64,000 nt of DNA from Halomonas getboli (GTDB lineage Bacteria; Pseudomonadota; Gammaproteobacteria; Pseudomonadales; Halomonadaceae), in assembly GCF_023094245.1 (NCBI RefSeq), contig NZ_JALMEW010000005.1, positions 310,001-374,000 of the forward strand, in the 5' to 3' direction. Shown here piece after piece: positions 28,121 to 37,380 of the stretch (its first letter is position 1; each line of letters starts with the position of its first letter). The position numbers and the translations under genes were made by a program. A model generated the notes under the pieces. It was not told the DNA's origin and did no database searches. It worked only from the letters and a program-made list of their open reading frames with translations.

Positions 28121-31100
28121 GCCAGCTCAATCGTCTCGCCCAGGGCGGCCGCATCGACCGCTCTCGTCAGCTGAGCTTCACCTTCAACGGGAAGACGTAT
28201 CAGGGCCATGCCGGTGACACCCTGGCCTCCGCCCTGCTGGCCAACGGCGTCGACATCGTCAACCGCAGCTTCAAGTACTCGCGTCCCCGCGGCATCTTCG
28301 CCGCCGGCGCCGAGGAGCCGAACGCGCTGGTCCAGCTCGGTGCCACCGAAGCCGGCCAGGTGCCGAACGTGCGCGCCACCCAGCAGGCGCTGTACGACGG
28401 TCTGACCGCGCGCAGCACCAACGGCTGGCCCAACGTCCAGCGCGACCTGATGGGGCTGGTCGGCAAGCTGGGCGGCGGCTTCATGCCGCCGGGCTTCTAC
28501 TACAAGACCTTCATGGCCCCGGCCTCCATGTGGATGACCTACGAGAAGTACATCCGCAAGGGCGCCGGCCTCGGTCGCAGCCCGATGGAAAGCGATCCGG
28601 ACATCTACGACCACATGCACCAGCACTGCGACGTGCTGGTGGTCGGCGCCGGCCCGGCCGGCCTGGCCGCCGCCCTGGCCGCCGCCAGGAGCGGCGCGCG
28701 GGTGATCGTCGCCGACGAGCAGGAAGAGATGGGCGGCACGCTGCTCGACTCCCGCGAGCTGCTCGACGACAAGCCGGCCGACCAGTGGGTCGCCGAGACC
28801 GTCGAAGCGCTGTCCGGCATGGACAACGTCACCCTGTTGCCGCGCACCACTGCCAACGGCTATCACGATCACAACTTCGTGACCCTGCACGAGCGCCGTA
28901 CCGAGCACCTGGCCGACACCGCGCCGCTCAAGGACGGCCTGCGTCAGGTCCGTTCACGCCTGCATCGCGTGCGTGCCGGCCGCGTCGTGCTGGCCACCGG
29001 CGCCCACGAGCGTCCGCTGGTCTACGGCAACAACGACGTGCCGGGCAACATGCTGGCCGGCGCCGTTTCCACCTACGTCCGCCGCTACGGCGTGGTGCCG
29101 GGCAACAAGCTGGTGTTGTCCGTCAGCAACGACCACGCCTACCGCGCCGCCCTGGACTGGGTCGAGGCCGGCCGCGAAGTGGTCGCCATCGCCGACGCCC
29201 GGGCCAACCCGGACGGTGAGCTGGTCGAGCAGGCCCGCGCCAAGGGCATCCGTATCATCGCCGGCTCCGCGGTCGTCGAGGCCAAGGGCGACTCGCGCGT
29301 CAGCGCCGCCCGCATCGCCAAGGTCGACCTCCAGGGCTTCCGCGTGGTCGGTGGCTCCGAGACCCTGAGCTGCGACACCATCGCCAGCTCCGGCGGCTAC
29401 AGCCCGGTCATCCACCTGGCGTCCCACACCGGCAGCCGTCCGACCTGGAACGAGGAGCTGCTCGGCTTCGTCCCGAACACCGTGAAGGGCGTCGCCGCCG
29501 CCGGTGGCGCGCGTGGCGTCTATGCCACCGGCGCGGTGCTGGCCGACGGCGTCGAGGCCGGCCTTGACGCGGCCGCCGAGGCCGGCTTCTCCGCCGCCTC
29601 CGTGAGCCTGCCCCAGGTCGCCGAGCGCCGTGACGGCGCCGCCGTGGCGCTCTACCAGGTGCCCCACGAGAAGGCGACCCTGCGCGCGCCGAAGCAATTC
29701 GTCGACCTGCAGAACGACGTCACCGCGGCCGGCATCGAAGTGGCCACCCGCGAGGGCTTCGAGTCCATCGAGCACGTCAAGCGCTACACCGCGATGGGCT
29801 TCGGCACCGACCAGGGCAAGCTCGGCAACATCAACGGCATGGCCATCGCCGCTCGCGTCCTGGGGCGCTCGATCCCCGAGGTCGGCACCACGGTGTTCCG
29901 TCCGAACTACACCCCGGTGACCTTCGGTTCCATCGTCGGCCGCCACTGCGGCGAGCTGTTCGAGCCCGAGCGCTACACCGCCATGCATCAGTGGCACGTG
30001 GAGCAGGGCGCCGCGTTCGAGGACGTGGGCCAGTGGAAGCGCCCCTGGTACTTCCCGCGCAAGGTCAACGGTAAGGTCGAGACCATGCACGAGGCGGTCG
30101 CCCGCGAGTGCCTGGCGGTGCGCGAGAAGGTGGGCATCCTCGATGCCTCCACCCTGGGCAAGATCGACATCCAGGGCCCGGACGCGCGCGAGTTCCTGGG
30201 TCGCGTCTACACCAACAAGTGGGCCAAGCTGGCCCCCGGCCGCGTCCGCTATGGCCTGATGTGCAAGGACGACGGCATGGTGTTCGACGACGGCACCACC
30301 AGCTGCCTCGGCGACAACCACTTCCTGATGACCACCAGCACCGGCGGCGCCGCCACCGTGCTCGAGTGGCTCGAGATCTGGCACCAGACCGAGTGGCCGG
30401 AGCTGGACGTCTACTTCAACTCGGTGACCGATCACTGGGCGACCATGACCATCACCGGTCCGGAAGCGCGCAAACTGATGGAAGAGGTCACCACCGAGGT
30501 CGACCTCGACAAGGACAGCTTCAAGTTCATGGACTGGAAGGAAGGCAAGGTGGCCGGCGTGCCGGCGCGCATCTTCCGCATCTCCTTCACCGGTGAGCTG
30601 GCCTACGAGATCAACGTCCAGGCCAACTACGCCCTGCATGTCTGGGAGACGCTGTTCGCCCACGGCGACAAGTACGGCCTGACGCCGTACGGCACCGAGA
30701 CCATGCACGTGCTGCGCGCCGAGAAGGGCTTCATCATCGCCGGTCAGGACACCGACGGCTCGGTGACGCCGGAAGACCTCGGCATGCACTGGGCGATCGG
30801 CTACGACAAGCCGTTCTCCTGGATCGGCAAGCGTGCCCTGACGCGTCCGGATACCTCGCGCGAGAACCGCAAGCAGATGGTCGGCCTCAAGCCGAAGGAT
30901 CCGAAGGTGGTGCTGGAAGAGGGCGCGCAGATCGTGCTCGACCCGAACCACGCGATCCCGATGCCGATGGAAGGTCACGTGACCTCCAGCTACTACAGCC
31001 CGACCCTGGAATCCGGCTTCGCCCTGGCCGTGGTCAAGGGCGGTCACAAGAAGATGGGCGAGACCGTCTATCTGCCCATGGTCGACGGCCAGGTCCACGA

Positions 31101-31158
31101 GGCCGAGATCGTCAGCCCCATCTTCCTCGACCCCAAGGGAGAGCGTCAGAATGTCTAA
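28117..31158 (+). CDS. soxA: Heterotetrameric sarcosine oxidase alpha subunit
   Basis: The 1013-residue subunit has an N-terminal ferredoxin-like fold (about 15-100, GKTYQGHAGDTLASALLANG), an NAD-binding Rossmann domain starting VLVVGAGPAGLAAALAAARS at about 173, and a C-terminal GcvT-like folate-binding domain (about 620-1010, with GKIDIQGPDAREFLGRVYT and MHVLRAEKGFIIAGQDTDGS). The folate domain captures the methyl-derived formaldehyde as 5,10-methylene-tetrahydrofolate. The gene overlaps soxD by 4 and soxG by 8 bases. Confidence 0.95.
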   Translation: MSQLNRLAQGGRIDRSRQLSFTFNGKTYQGHAGDTLASALLANGVDIVNRSFKYSRPRGIFAAGAEEPNALVQLGATEAGQVPNVRATQQALYDGLTARSTNGWPNVQRDLMGLVGKLGGGFMPPGFYYKTFMAPASMWMTYEKYIRKGAGLGRSPMESDPDIYDHMHQHCDVLVVGAGPAGLAAALAAARSGARVIVADEQEEMGGTLLDSRELLDDKPADQWVAETVEALSGMDNVTLLPRTTANGYHDHNFVTLHERRTEHLADTAPLKDGLRQVRSRLHRVRAGRVVLATGAHERPLVYGNNDVPGNMLAGAVSTYVRRYGVVPGNKLVLSVSNDHAYRAALDWVEAGREVVAIADARANPDGELVEQARAKGIRIIAGSAVVEAKGDSRVSAARIAKVDLQGFRVVGGSETLSCDTIASSGGYSPVIHLASHTGSRPTWNEELLGFVPNTVKGVAAAGGARGVYATGAVLADGVEAGLDAAAEAGFSAASVSLPQVAERRDGAAVALYQVPHEKATLRAPKQFVDLQNDVTAAGIEVATREGFESIEHVKRYTAMGFGTDQGKLGNINGMAIAARVLGRSIPEVGTTVFRPNYTPVTFGSIVGRHCGELFEPERYTAMHQWHVEQGAAFEDVGQWKRPWYFPRKVNGKVETMHEAVARECLAVREKVGILDASTLGKIDIQGPDAREFLGRVYTNKWAKLAPGRVRYGLMCKDDGMVFDDGTTSCLGDNHFLMTTSTGGAATVLEWLEIWHQTEWPELDVYFNSVTDHWATMTITGPEARKLMEEVTTEVDLDKDSFKFMDWKEGKVAGVPARIFRISFTGELAYEINVQANYALHVWETLFAHGDKYGLTPYGTETMHVLRAEKGFIIAGQDTDGSVTPEDLGMHWAIGYDKPFSWIGKRALTRPDTSRENRKQMVGLKPKDPKVVLEEGAQIVLDPNHAIPMPMEGHVTSSYYSPTLESGFALAVVKGGHKKMGETVYLPMVDGQVHEAEIVSPIFLDPKGERQNV

Positions 31159-31786
31159 CGTTGCCACCTTCGATACCCACACCGAGGCCAAGATCCCGGT
31201 CGAATCGCCGCTCACCTACAGCTATCGTCGTTCGGGGGCCCCGGCCCCCACCGCCAAGAGCCGGGTGGTGATGCGCGAGAAGGCCTTCCTCGGCCACCTG
31301 GTGCTGCGCGGCGGCGCCGTGGTGCTCGACGGCGCGGTGCGCGCGGTGCTCGGCATCTCCCTGCCCGGCGAGCCCCAGGGCCTGGTCCTGGACGACGAGG
31401 GCCAACGCTCGATCCAGTGGATCTCCCCGGACGAGTGGCTGGTGATCGTGCCCGGCGGCGAGGAGTTCGAGCTCGAGAACCGCCTGCGCGCGGCGCTGGG
31501 CGACGCCCACTTCGCGATCAGCAACGTCAGCGGCGGCCAGACCCTGGTCGAGCTCGAGGGCGAGGCCGCCCGCGAGGTGCTGATGAAGTCGGTGGTCTAT
31601 GACGTCCATCCGAGCCACTTCCCGGTCGGCAAGGGCGTGACCACCATCTTCGCCAAGACCACCGTGGTGCTGCGTCGTCCGAGCGAGGAGCGCTGGGAGC
31701 TGGTGGTGCGCCGCAGCTTCGCCGACTACACCTATCGCTGGCTGCTGGATGCCGGAGAAGAGTACGCTATCGGCGTCGAGCGCTGA
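31151..31786 (+). CDS. soxG: Heterotetrameric sarcosine oxidase gamma subunit
   Basis: The 211-residue subunit resembles GcvT-type folds and assembles with SoxA. Family blocks are ISLPGEPQGLVLDDEGQRSI, WLVIVPGGEE, ISNVSGGQTLVELEGEAARE and the C-terminal VRRSFADYTYRWLLDAGEEY. It starts inside the last codons of soxA, showing translational coupling, and a terminator-like hairpin follows before purU. Confidence 0.93.
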   Translation: MSNVATFDTHTEAKIPVESPLTYSYRRSGAPAPTAKSRVVMREKAFLGHLVLRGGAVVLDGAVRAVLGISLPGEPQGLVLDDEGQRSIQWISPDEWLVIVPGGEEFELENRLRAALGDAHFAISNVSGGQTLVELEGEAAREVLMKSVVYDVHPSHFPVGKGVTTIFAKTTVVLRRPSEERWELVVRRSFADYTYRWLLDAGEEYAIGVER

Positions 31787-31812
31787 GCGTCGCCGGTCGC
31801 AGAAGATCAGAT

Positions 31813-31836
31813 CAGGCCGGGGCTCGCCCCGGCCTG
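31813..31836 (+). terminator. Hairpin between soxG and purU
   Basis: CAGGCCGGGGC / GCCCCGGCCTG forms an 11-bp stem with a two-base loop. The following T tract is poor (CTTCGT), so purU may still receive some readthrough from the sox operon. Confidence 0.6.
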
Positions 31837-31855
31837 CTTCGTCAGGAGACATCCC

Positions 31856-32737
31856 ATGAGCCATCGTAGCGTCGGCAAGAGCGCCGATACCTGGATTCTC
31901 ACTGCCCAGTGCCCCAGCCGCCTGGGTACCGTCGACGTGGTGACCCGCTTCCTGAAGGAGAGCCGCTGCTACATCACCGAGCAGCAGTCCTTCGACGATC
32001 ATCACGGCGAGCGCTTCTTCATCCGCACCGAGTTCCGCCCGCTGGAGCCGGACTTCGACGCCGAGGTCTTCCAGGCCGCCTTCGCCGCCCGGGCCGCCGA
32101 GTTCGAGATGGCCTTCGAGCTGACTGCGCCGGACGCGCGGATGCCGGTGGTGATCATGGTATCCAAGGCCGATCACTGCCTCAACGACCTGCTGTATCGC
32201 TACCGTACCGGCCAGCTGCCGATCGAGATTCGCGCGGTGGTGTCCAACCACCCGGACCTCGAGCCGCTGGCCGACTGGCACGGGCTGCCGTATTACCACT
32301 TCCCGATCACCGCCGAGACCAAGGCCGAGCAGGAGGCCAAGGTCTGGCAGGTGGTCGAGGAGACCGGCGCCGAGCTGGTGATCCTGGCCCGCTACATGCA
32401 GGTGCTCTCCAGCGACATGTGCGAGAAGCTCTCCGGCCGGGCGATCAACATCCATCACTCGCTGCTGCCGGGCTTCAAGGGCGCCAAGCCCTATCACCAG
32501 GCCTTCGAGAAGGGCGTCAAGCTGGTCGGTGCCACCGCGCACTACATCAACGACGACCTAGACGAGGGGCCGATCATCACCCAGGGCGTGGAGCCGGTCG
32601 GCCACGCGGATTCGCCCGAGGACCTGGTGGCCAAGGGCCGCGACATCGAATGCCTGACCCTGGCGCGTGCGGTGGAGGCCCACGTGGCGCGTCGGGTGTT
32701 CCTGCACGGCCGGCGTACGGTGGTGTTCTCGCGCTAG
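31856..32737 (+). CDS. purU: Formyltetrahydrofolate deformylase
   Basis: The 293-residue enzyme hydrolyses 10-formyl-tetrahydrofolate to formate and tetrahydrofolate. An N-terminal ACT domain (about 1-85, WILTAQCPSRLGTVDVVTRF) precedes a formyltransferase-fold domain with VVSNHPDLEPLA, ARYMQVLSSDMCEKL and the active-site segment INIHHSLLPGFKGAKPYHQA. Linked to the sox genes, it recycles folate loaded with sarcosine-derived one-carbon units. An AGGAGA site precedes the ATG. Confidence 0.94.
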   Translation: MSHRSVGKSADTWILTAQCPSRLGTVDVVTRFLKESRCYITEQQSFDDHHGERFFIRTEFRPLEPDFDAEVFQAAFAARAAEFEMAFELTAPDARMPVVIMVSKADHCLNDLLYRYRTGQLPIEIRAVVSNHPDLEPLADWHGLPYYHFPITAETKAEQEAKVWQVVEETGAELVILARYMQVLSSDMCEKLSGRAINIHHSLLPGFKGAKPYHQAFEKGVKLVGATAHYINDDLDEGPIITQGVEPVGHADSPEDLVAKGRDIECLTLARAVEAHVARRVFLHGRRTVVFSR

Positions 32738-32787
32738 TTGCCGCCTCCTCGCCGCATCCCCGCCGCCGTCCCTCCGGGCGGCGCTGC

Positions 32788-32816
32788 ACGGCCATCGTCT
32801 CCCCGGCGATGGCCGT
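32788..32816 (+). terminator. Putative terminator after purU
   Basis: ACGGCCATCG / CGATGGCCGT forms a 10-bp stem with a nine-base loop and is followed by CGTCCTTTCC. Confidence 0.5.
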
Positions 32817-32909
32817 CGTCCTTTCCGCTCTCCTCCCGCCGCGGCCGCTCGTCACTCGTTCAATAGTCGTAGGGCGGGGGTTTCGCCTGTGCCGCCCACG
32901 ATGGTGAAT

Positions 32910-32923
32910 TGTTATATATAACA
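32910..32923. promoter_or_regulatory. Perfect TA-rich palindrome upstream of the TRAP genes
   Basis: TGTTATATATAACA stands out in the 430-bp region 32738-33167, which otherwise shows no gene. A related half (GTGTTACTTCGTGTAA) follows at once. It looks like an operator, for example for a GntR-type repressor, overlapping a promoter of the transporter operon. No regulator gene is adjacent. Confidence 0.5.
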
Positions 32924-33167
32924 GCGTGTTACTTCGTGTAAGGGCCGTGGCGTCGAGCGATCTACGTTGAAAGTCGCTGTTGGCCGCGGCTCGCGAGGAC
33001 ACTACGTTTTGATGCGGAAGGTATTTCCAGAGACATGGATCCTGTTGTCCATGCCGCCGGGCCTCCAGGCCGCCGGGCGACATGGGGTGAAACCAGCCAA
33101 GACAACAACAAGCCTCCCGTCGTCGCCGCGAGCGGGGCGGGCGCAACACCAACGAGGAGTCCTCGCC

Positions 33168-34325
33168 ATGCAAGACGACCAGCAGCCCAAGCGCACTGCG
33201 ACCGACACCGTCGAATCGTCGATCACCGGTGCCGGCAATCGTCGTAACTTCCTGAAGGCCGCCGCGATCGGCTCCGCGGCGGCGGTGGCGGCCCCCTGGG
33301 TCGGCAATGTCCAGGCCCAGCAGGGCATCCGCATCCGCATGCAGTCTTCCTGGCAGCCTGGTACCACCGGCTATCGGATCTTCGAGGAGTGGGCCAAGGG
33401 AGTGGCCGAGGCCACCGGCGGAGAAGTCTCCATCGAGCCGTTCCCGGCCGGCGCCGTGGCCGGGGCCTTCGAGGTCGCCGATGCGGTGCGCAACGGCGTG
33501 CTCGACGGCCAGAACTGGTTCACCGTCTACTGGCCCGGCAAGATGCCGGCCGGTGTCTTCCTCACCGCCTATCCCATGGGGCTCTCGGTGCCCCATCAGT
33601 GGGACATCATGTTCGGCGCCTACGGCGGCTTCGGCATCGCCAAGGACCTCTATCGCAAGCAGGGCCAGGAGCTGCTGGGCTATGTCCATCACGACCTCAA
33701 CCTGATCCACTCCAAGGTGCCGCTGCGCAGCTTCGACGACTTCAAGGGCGTCAAGATCCGCATGCCCGGCGGCATCGTCGCCGAGACCTTCGCCTCCATC
33801 GGCGCCCAGACCACCCTGCTGCCGGGTTCGGAGGTCTATCCGGCCCTCGAGAAAGGCACCATCGACGCCGCCGACTACACCGGCGCGGCGGTCAACTACG
33901 AGCTGGGCTTCTGGCAGGTCGCCGACTACATCATCATGGGCCCGCCCTCCACGCCCTGCCTGCACCAGGCGGTCGACCTGATGGATATCTCGGTCAACCG
34001 CCGCGTGTTCGAACGCATGTCGCCGCAGACCCAGGACCTCATGCATGACCTGGTGGCGGCCTATTCACGCGAGCACTACGCGGCGATCCAGAAGGCCAAC
34101 GCCGAGGCCTGGCCCAAGTACCGCGAGAAGGGCGTGGAGATCATCCACCTGTCCGAGAATGACGCCGATCGCTTCCGCGAAGCCGCCATCCCGCTGTGGT
34201 TCAAGTGGGCCAACAAGGACCCGGATGCCGCGCGGCTGTTCAAGGCCCATCTCGACACCATGATGGATCCGGCGGTGGCGCTGATCACCGACGAGGACAT
34301 CAAGGACTACGAGCTCAACGTCTAA
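33168..34325 (+). CDS. TRAP transporter substrate-binding protein (DctP family)
   Basis: The 385-residue periplasmic protein has a twin-arginine signal (NRRNFLKAAAIGSAAAVAAP), with likely cleavage after NVQAQ. The mature part follows the DctP fold: IRIRMQSSWQPG, FKGVKIRMPGGIVAETFASI with the Arg that usually pairs with the substrate carboxylate, and GSEVYPALEKGTIDAADYTG. The block around NYELGFWQVADYIIMGPPS recalls TakP-like binders of 2-oxo acids, but the ligand is not certain. The ATG at 33168 is chosen for its GAGGAGT site. The permease gene follows after 137 bases. Confidence 0.9.
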   Translation: MQDDQQPKRTATDTVESSITGAGNRRNFLKAAAIGSAAAVAAPWVGNVQAQQGIRIRMQSSWQPGTTGYRIFEEWAKGVAEATGGEVSIEPFPAGAVAGAFEVADAVRNGVLDGQNWFTVYWPGKMPAGVFLTAYPMGLSVPHQWDIMFGAYGGFGIAKDLYRKQGQELLGYVHHDLNLIHSKVPLRSFDDFKGVKIRMPGGIVAETFASIGAQTTLLPGSEVYPALEKGTIDAADYTGAAVNYELGFWQVADYIIMGPPSTPCLHQAVDLMDISVNRRVFERMSPQTQDLMHDLVAAYSREHYAAIQKANAEAWPKYREKGVEIIHLSENDADRFREAAIPLWFKWANKDPDAARLFKAHLDTMMDPAVALITDEDIKDYELNV

Positions 34326-34462
34326 GCATCAGCCTGCCGGGCCGGTGGTCGTCCATGGGCGGCCATCGGCCCGGTCGGTGATAGACCCGTGCATCCCGCC
34401 ATTCCCCGAGTCGTTGATCCGTGGCCGTCGCCGGGAAGCGATGGCGCAACGGAGGAGTGTCC

Positions 34463-36658
34463 ATGAACCTTGATATCGAATTCGTCCTGCCCCACTGGCT
34501 CTACTGGTCCGTGCTGGCCTTTCTGCCGCTGGTGGTGATGTTCTTCGTCGACCGCAGCTTCCGCCGCGGCGCCGTGGTCAGCGGCGGCGATACCGCCGAG
34601 GTCCCCGGCGAAGCCCCGGTGGAGCGCTACCAGCCGCCGGGTAACCTCTTCACTGCCGCCGTCGACCGGGTCTCCGGCTTCTTCGGCCGCTATGTCGCCT
34701 ACTGGTCGCTGATCGCGCCTTTCGCCTTCGCCTACGAGGTGCTGGTGCGCTACGCCTTCAACTCGCCGACCAACTGGGTCCACGAGTCGATGACCCTGAT
34801 GTTCGGCATGCAGTACCTGATCGCCGGGGCCTTCGCCCTGCGCGAGGGCGGTCATGTGCGGGTGGATATCCTCTACCAGCGTGCCCGTCCGCTGAACAAG
34901 GCGGCCCTGGACCTGCTGACCTCGGTGTTCTTCTTCATCTTCACCCTCGCGCTGCTGGTGACCGGCTGGAAGTTCTTCTCCCAGGCGGTCAGCGACAAGT
35001 TCTTCTTCGGCTCGAGCTACGCCAACGAGACTTCCTTCACCGAGTGGGCCATCGAGTTCTACCCGGTGAAGTTCATGCTCTTCTTCGGTGCCCTGCTGCT
35101 GCTGCTGCAAGGGGTCGCCCAGCTGATCCGTGACTTCCAGGCCTTTCGCCACCATCACGCCCGCGAGCGCCAGGGCCGCGGCTTCGCCCACCTGCTGGTG
35201 GCGCTGGGCGCGCTGCTGGCCGCCTGGGGGCTGTTCGAGATGGTCAACATCAGCGTCACCGACTATCAGAGCCTGGCCGGCAGCCTCGAGCACAGCCTCA
35301 GCGGCCTGGGCATCGGCGGCCTGACCCTGGTGATGTTCGGCACCCTGATGGTGGTGCTGGTGGCAGGCCTGCCGCTGGCCTTCGTCACCGGCGGCCTGGG
35401 GGTGACCTTCCTCTACCTGGTGGGCGACCAGCACATGCTCAACCTGATGCCGTCGCGCATCTTCCCGATGATGACCAACTATCAGCTGTCGGCCATCCCG
35501 CTGTTCATCTTCATGGCCTCGGTGCTGGAGAAGGCCGGGATCATCGAGGAGCTGTTCGACGTCGTCTACAAGTGGATGGGCGGGCTCAAGGCCGGCCTGG
35601 CCATTGCCACCATCATCGCCTCGACGCTGCTCGCGGCGATGGTCGGGGTGATCGGCGCGGCGGTGGTGACCATGGGGCTGATCGCACTGCCGGCGATGCT
35701 CAAGCGCAACTACAACCCCGAGATCGCGCTGGGGTCGATCATGGCCGGCGGCACCCTGGGGATTCTGATTCCGCCGTCGATCCTGGCCATCATCTATGGC
35801 GTCATCGCCCAGCAGTCGGTGGGCGAACTCTATCTCGGCTCGCTGATTCCCGGCCTGCTGCTGGCCGCCATGTATGCTGGCTACTGCTGGCTGCGCGGCA
35901 CCCTGAACATCCGCATGGCGCCGCCGATGCCGGTGGAGGATCGCGTCGACATGAGCGAGAAGCTGCGCCTGCTGCGCAACATGCTGGCGCCCATCGTGCT
36001 GGTCATCCTGGTGCTGGGCATCATCTTCACCGGCATCGCCACCCCGGTGGAGGCGGCCGGCATCGGCACCTTCGGCGCGCTGGTGGTGGCGGCGATGCAC
36101 AAGCGCCTGACCTGGGCCAACCTGCACGCCGCCTGCATGACCACTCTGGTGGCCTCGGCGATGGTGATGTGGATCATCTTCGGCGCCAGCATCTTCGTCG
36201 GCTTCTACATCCTGCAGGGCGGCCAGACCTTCGTGCAGGAGCTGATCTCCGGTGCGGGCCTCGGCCCCTACGCGGTGCTGGCGGTGATGATGGTGCTGCT
36301 GGTGGCGCTGGGCATGTTCCTCGACTGGGTGGGCATCCTGCTGCTGGCGGTGCCGATCTTCGTGCCGTTGATCCAGGGGCTGTCCTTCGACGGGGTGTTC
36401 GGGCTGCCCGGCGTGGCGCCCTCCGACGTCTCGCTGTGGTTCGGGGTCATCTACCTGGTGAACATGCAGATGTCGTTCCTGAGCCCGCCGTTCGGCTATG
36501 CGCTGTTCTACATCAAGGGCGTGTGCCCGCCGCATATCACCATGGCGCAGATCTTCCGCTCGTCCTTCCCGTTCCTGGGGCTTCAGGCGCTGGGGCTGCT
36601 GCTGGTGATCCTGTTCCCGGCGCTGGTCACCTGGTTGCCTAACCTGGCCTATGGCTGA
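34463..36658 (+). CDS. TRAP transporter fused permease (DctQ-DctM)
   Basis: The 731-residue membrane protein joins the small Q subunit (about 1-235, with VRYAFNSPTNWVHESMTLMF and GGHVRVDILY) to the large M subunit (about 295-731, with PLAFVTGGLGVTFLYLVG, IPLFIFMASVLEKAGI, MAGGTLGILIPPS and LSPPFGYALFYIKGVCP). The two are connected by one extra membrane segment near 250. Such fusions occur in other TRAP systems, for example sialic acid transporters. It uses an ion gradient to import the ligand captured by the binding protein. GGAGGAGT precedes the ATG, and a strong terminator closes the operon. Confidence 0.92.
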   Translation: MNLDIEFVLPHWLYWSVLAFLPLVVMFFVDRSFRRGAVVSGGDTAEVPGEAPVERYQPPGNLFTAAVDRVSGFFGRYVAYWSLIAPFAFAYEVLVRYAFNSPTNWVHESMTLMFGMQYLIAGAFALREGGHVRVDILYQRARPLNKAALDLLTSVFFFIFTLALLVTGWKFFSQAVSDKFFFGSSYANETSFTEWAIEFYPVKFMLFFGALLLLLQGVAQLIRDFQAFRHHHARERQGRGFAHLLVALGALLAAWGLFEMVNISVTDYQSLAGSLEHSLSGLGIGGLTLVMFGTLMVVLVAGLPLAFVTGGLGVTFLYLVGDQHMLNLMPSRIFPMMTNYQLSAIPLFIFMASVLEKAGIIEELFDVVYKWMGGLKAGLAIATIIASTLLAAMVGVIGAAVVTMGLIALPAMLKRNYNPEIALGSIMAGGTLGILIPPSILAIIYGVIAQQSVGELYLGSLIPGLLLAAMYAGYCWLRGTLNIRMAPPMPVEDRVDMSEKLRLLRNMLAPIVLVILVLGIIFTGIATPVEAAGIGTFGALVVAAMHKRLTWANLHAACMTTLVASAMVMWIIFGASIFVGFYILQGGQTFVQELISGAGLGPYAVLAVMMVLLVALGMFLDWVGILLLAVPIFVPLIQGLSFDGVFGLPGVAPSDVSLWFGVIYLVNMQMSFLSPPFGYALFYIKGVCPPHITMAQIFRSSFPFLGLQALGLLLVILFPALVTWLPNLAYG

Positions 36659-36682
36659 TCCGGCAGACGCCGACCCTTGACG

Positions 36683-36713
36683 ACAACGCTCCCGCTTGGG
36701 AGCGTTGTTTTTT
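36683..36713 (+). terminator. Terminator after the TRAP operon
   Basis: ACAACGCTCCC / GGGAGCGTTGT forms an 11-bp stem with a four-base loop and is followed by a T tract. Confidence 0.9.
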
Positions 36714-36807
36714 CAAACTGTTACACGATCATGGTGAACCCTTGGCCGAGTTCCCCGTCACAGGGGGGCAGTCAACGCATGCATGACAATGATTTTCGGA
36801 GGTATCT

Positions 36808-37218
36808 ATGCAACGAATCACCGCCCTGTTCTCCGCCGCCCTGCTCAGCGCCGGCCTGATGAGTTCCATGGCCTATGCCCAGGACGACGCCGCTGGCGCC
36901 GCGACCCAGCAGGCCCCGGCCGAGGCACAGGCGCCGGCCCAGGACTTCTCCGACGCCCAGCTGCAGAAGTTTGCCGATGCCTCCGAGCAGATCGCGATGA
37001 TTTCTCAGGATTACACCCAGCAGCTGCAGAACGCCGAGGGCGATGAGGCCAAGCAGCAGGTGCGCCAGGAGGCCAACGACAAGATGGTCGACGCGGTGAA
37101 GAACAGCGGCCTCGAGGTAGAGACCTTCAACGCCATCGGCAAGGCGATCCAGCAGGATCCCGAGCTGATGCAGCGCGTCCAGGGCATGGCGCAGGGCAAC
37201 GGCGAATCCGCTTCCTAA
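36808..37218 (+). CDS. DUF4168 secreted protein
   Basis: The 136-residue protein has a Sec signal peptide (MQRITALFSAALLSAGLMSS, cleavage likely after MAYAQ), an Ala/Gln/Pro-rich linker, then a helical DUF4168 domain. The domain starts FSDAQLQKFADASEQIAMIS and contains MVDAVKNSGLEVETFNAIGK and IQQDPELMQRVQ. The domain is widespread in proteobacteria and cyanobacteria and its role is not known. The gene has its own terminators on both sides and therefore looks monocistronic. The ribosome-binding site TTCGGAGG is strong. Confidence 0.85.
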   Translation: MQRITALFSAALLSAGLMSSMAYAQDDAAGAATQQAPAEAQAPAQDFSDAQLQKFADASEQIAMISQDYTQQLQNAEGDEAKQQVRQEANDKMVDAVKNSGLEVETFNAIGKAIQQDPELMQRVQGMAQGNGESAS

Positions 37219-37248
37219 TCCTGTCATCCCGCTAGATCCCTGTGCGAT

Positions 37249-37276
37249 GAAAGGCCACCCCACGGGGTGGCCTTTC
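37249..37276 (+). terminator. Terminator after the DUF4168 gene
   Basis: GAAAGGCCACCCC / GGGGTGGCCTTTC makes a 13-bp perfect stem around AC. Confidence 0.85.
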
Positions 37277-37380
37277 TGCGTTCGGGAGCGGCGTTCCTTT
37301 CCGTGACGGCAACGCTTTACACCGCCCCTGGCCCCTTTCAGACTTGAGGCATCTCTCAACCACCGAGCGGGCACCTGGCC

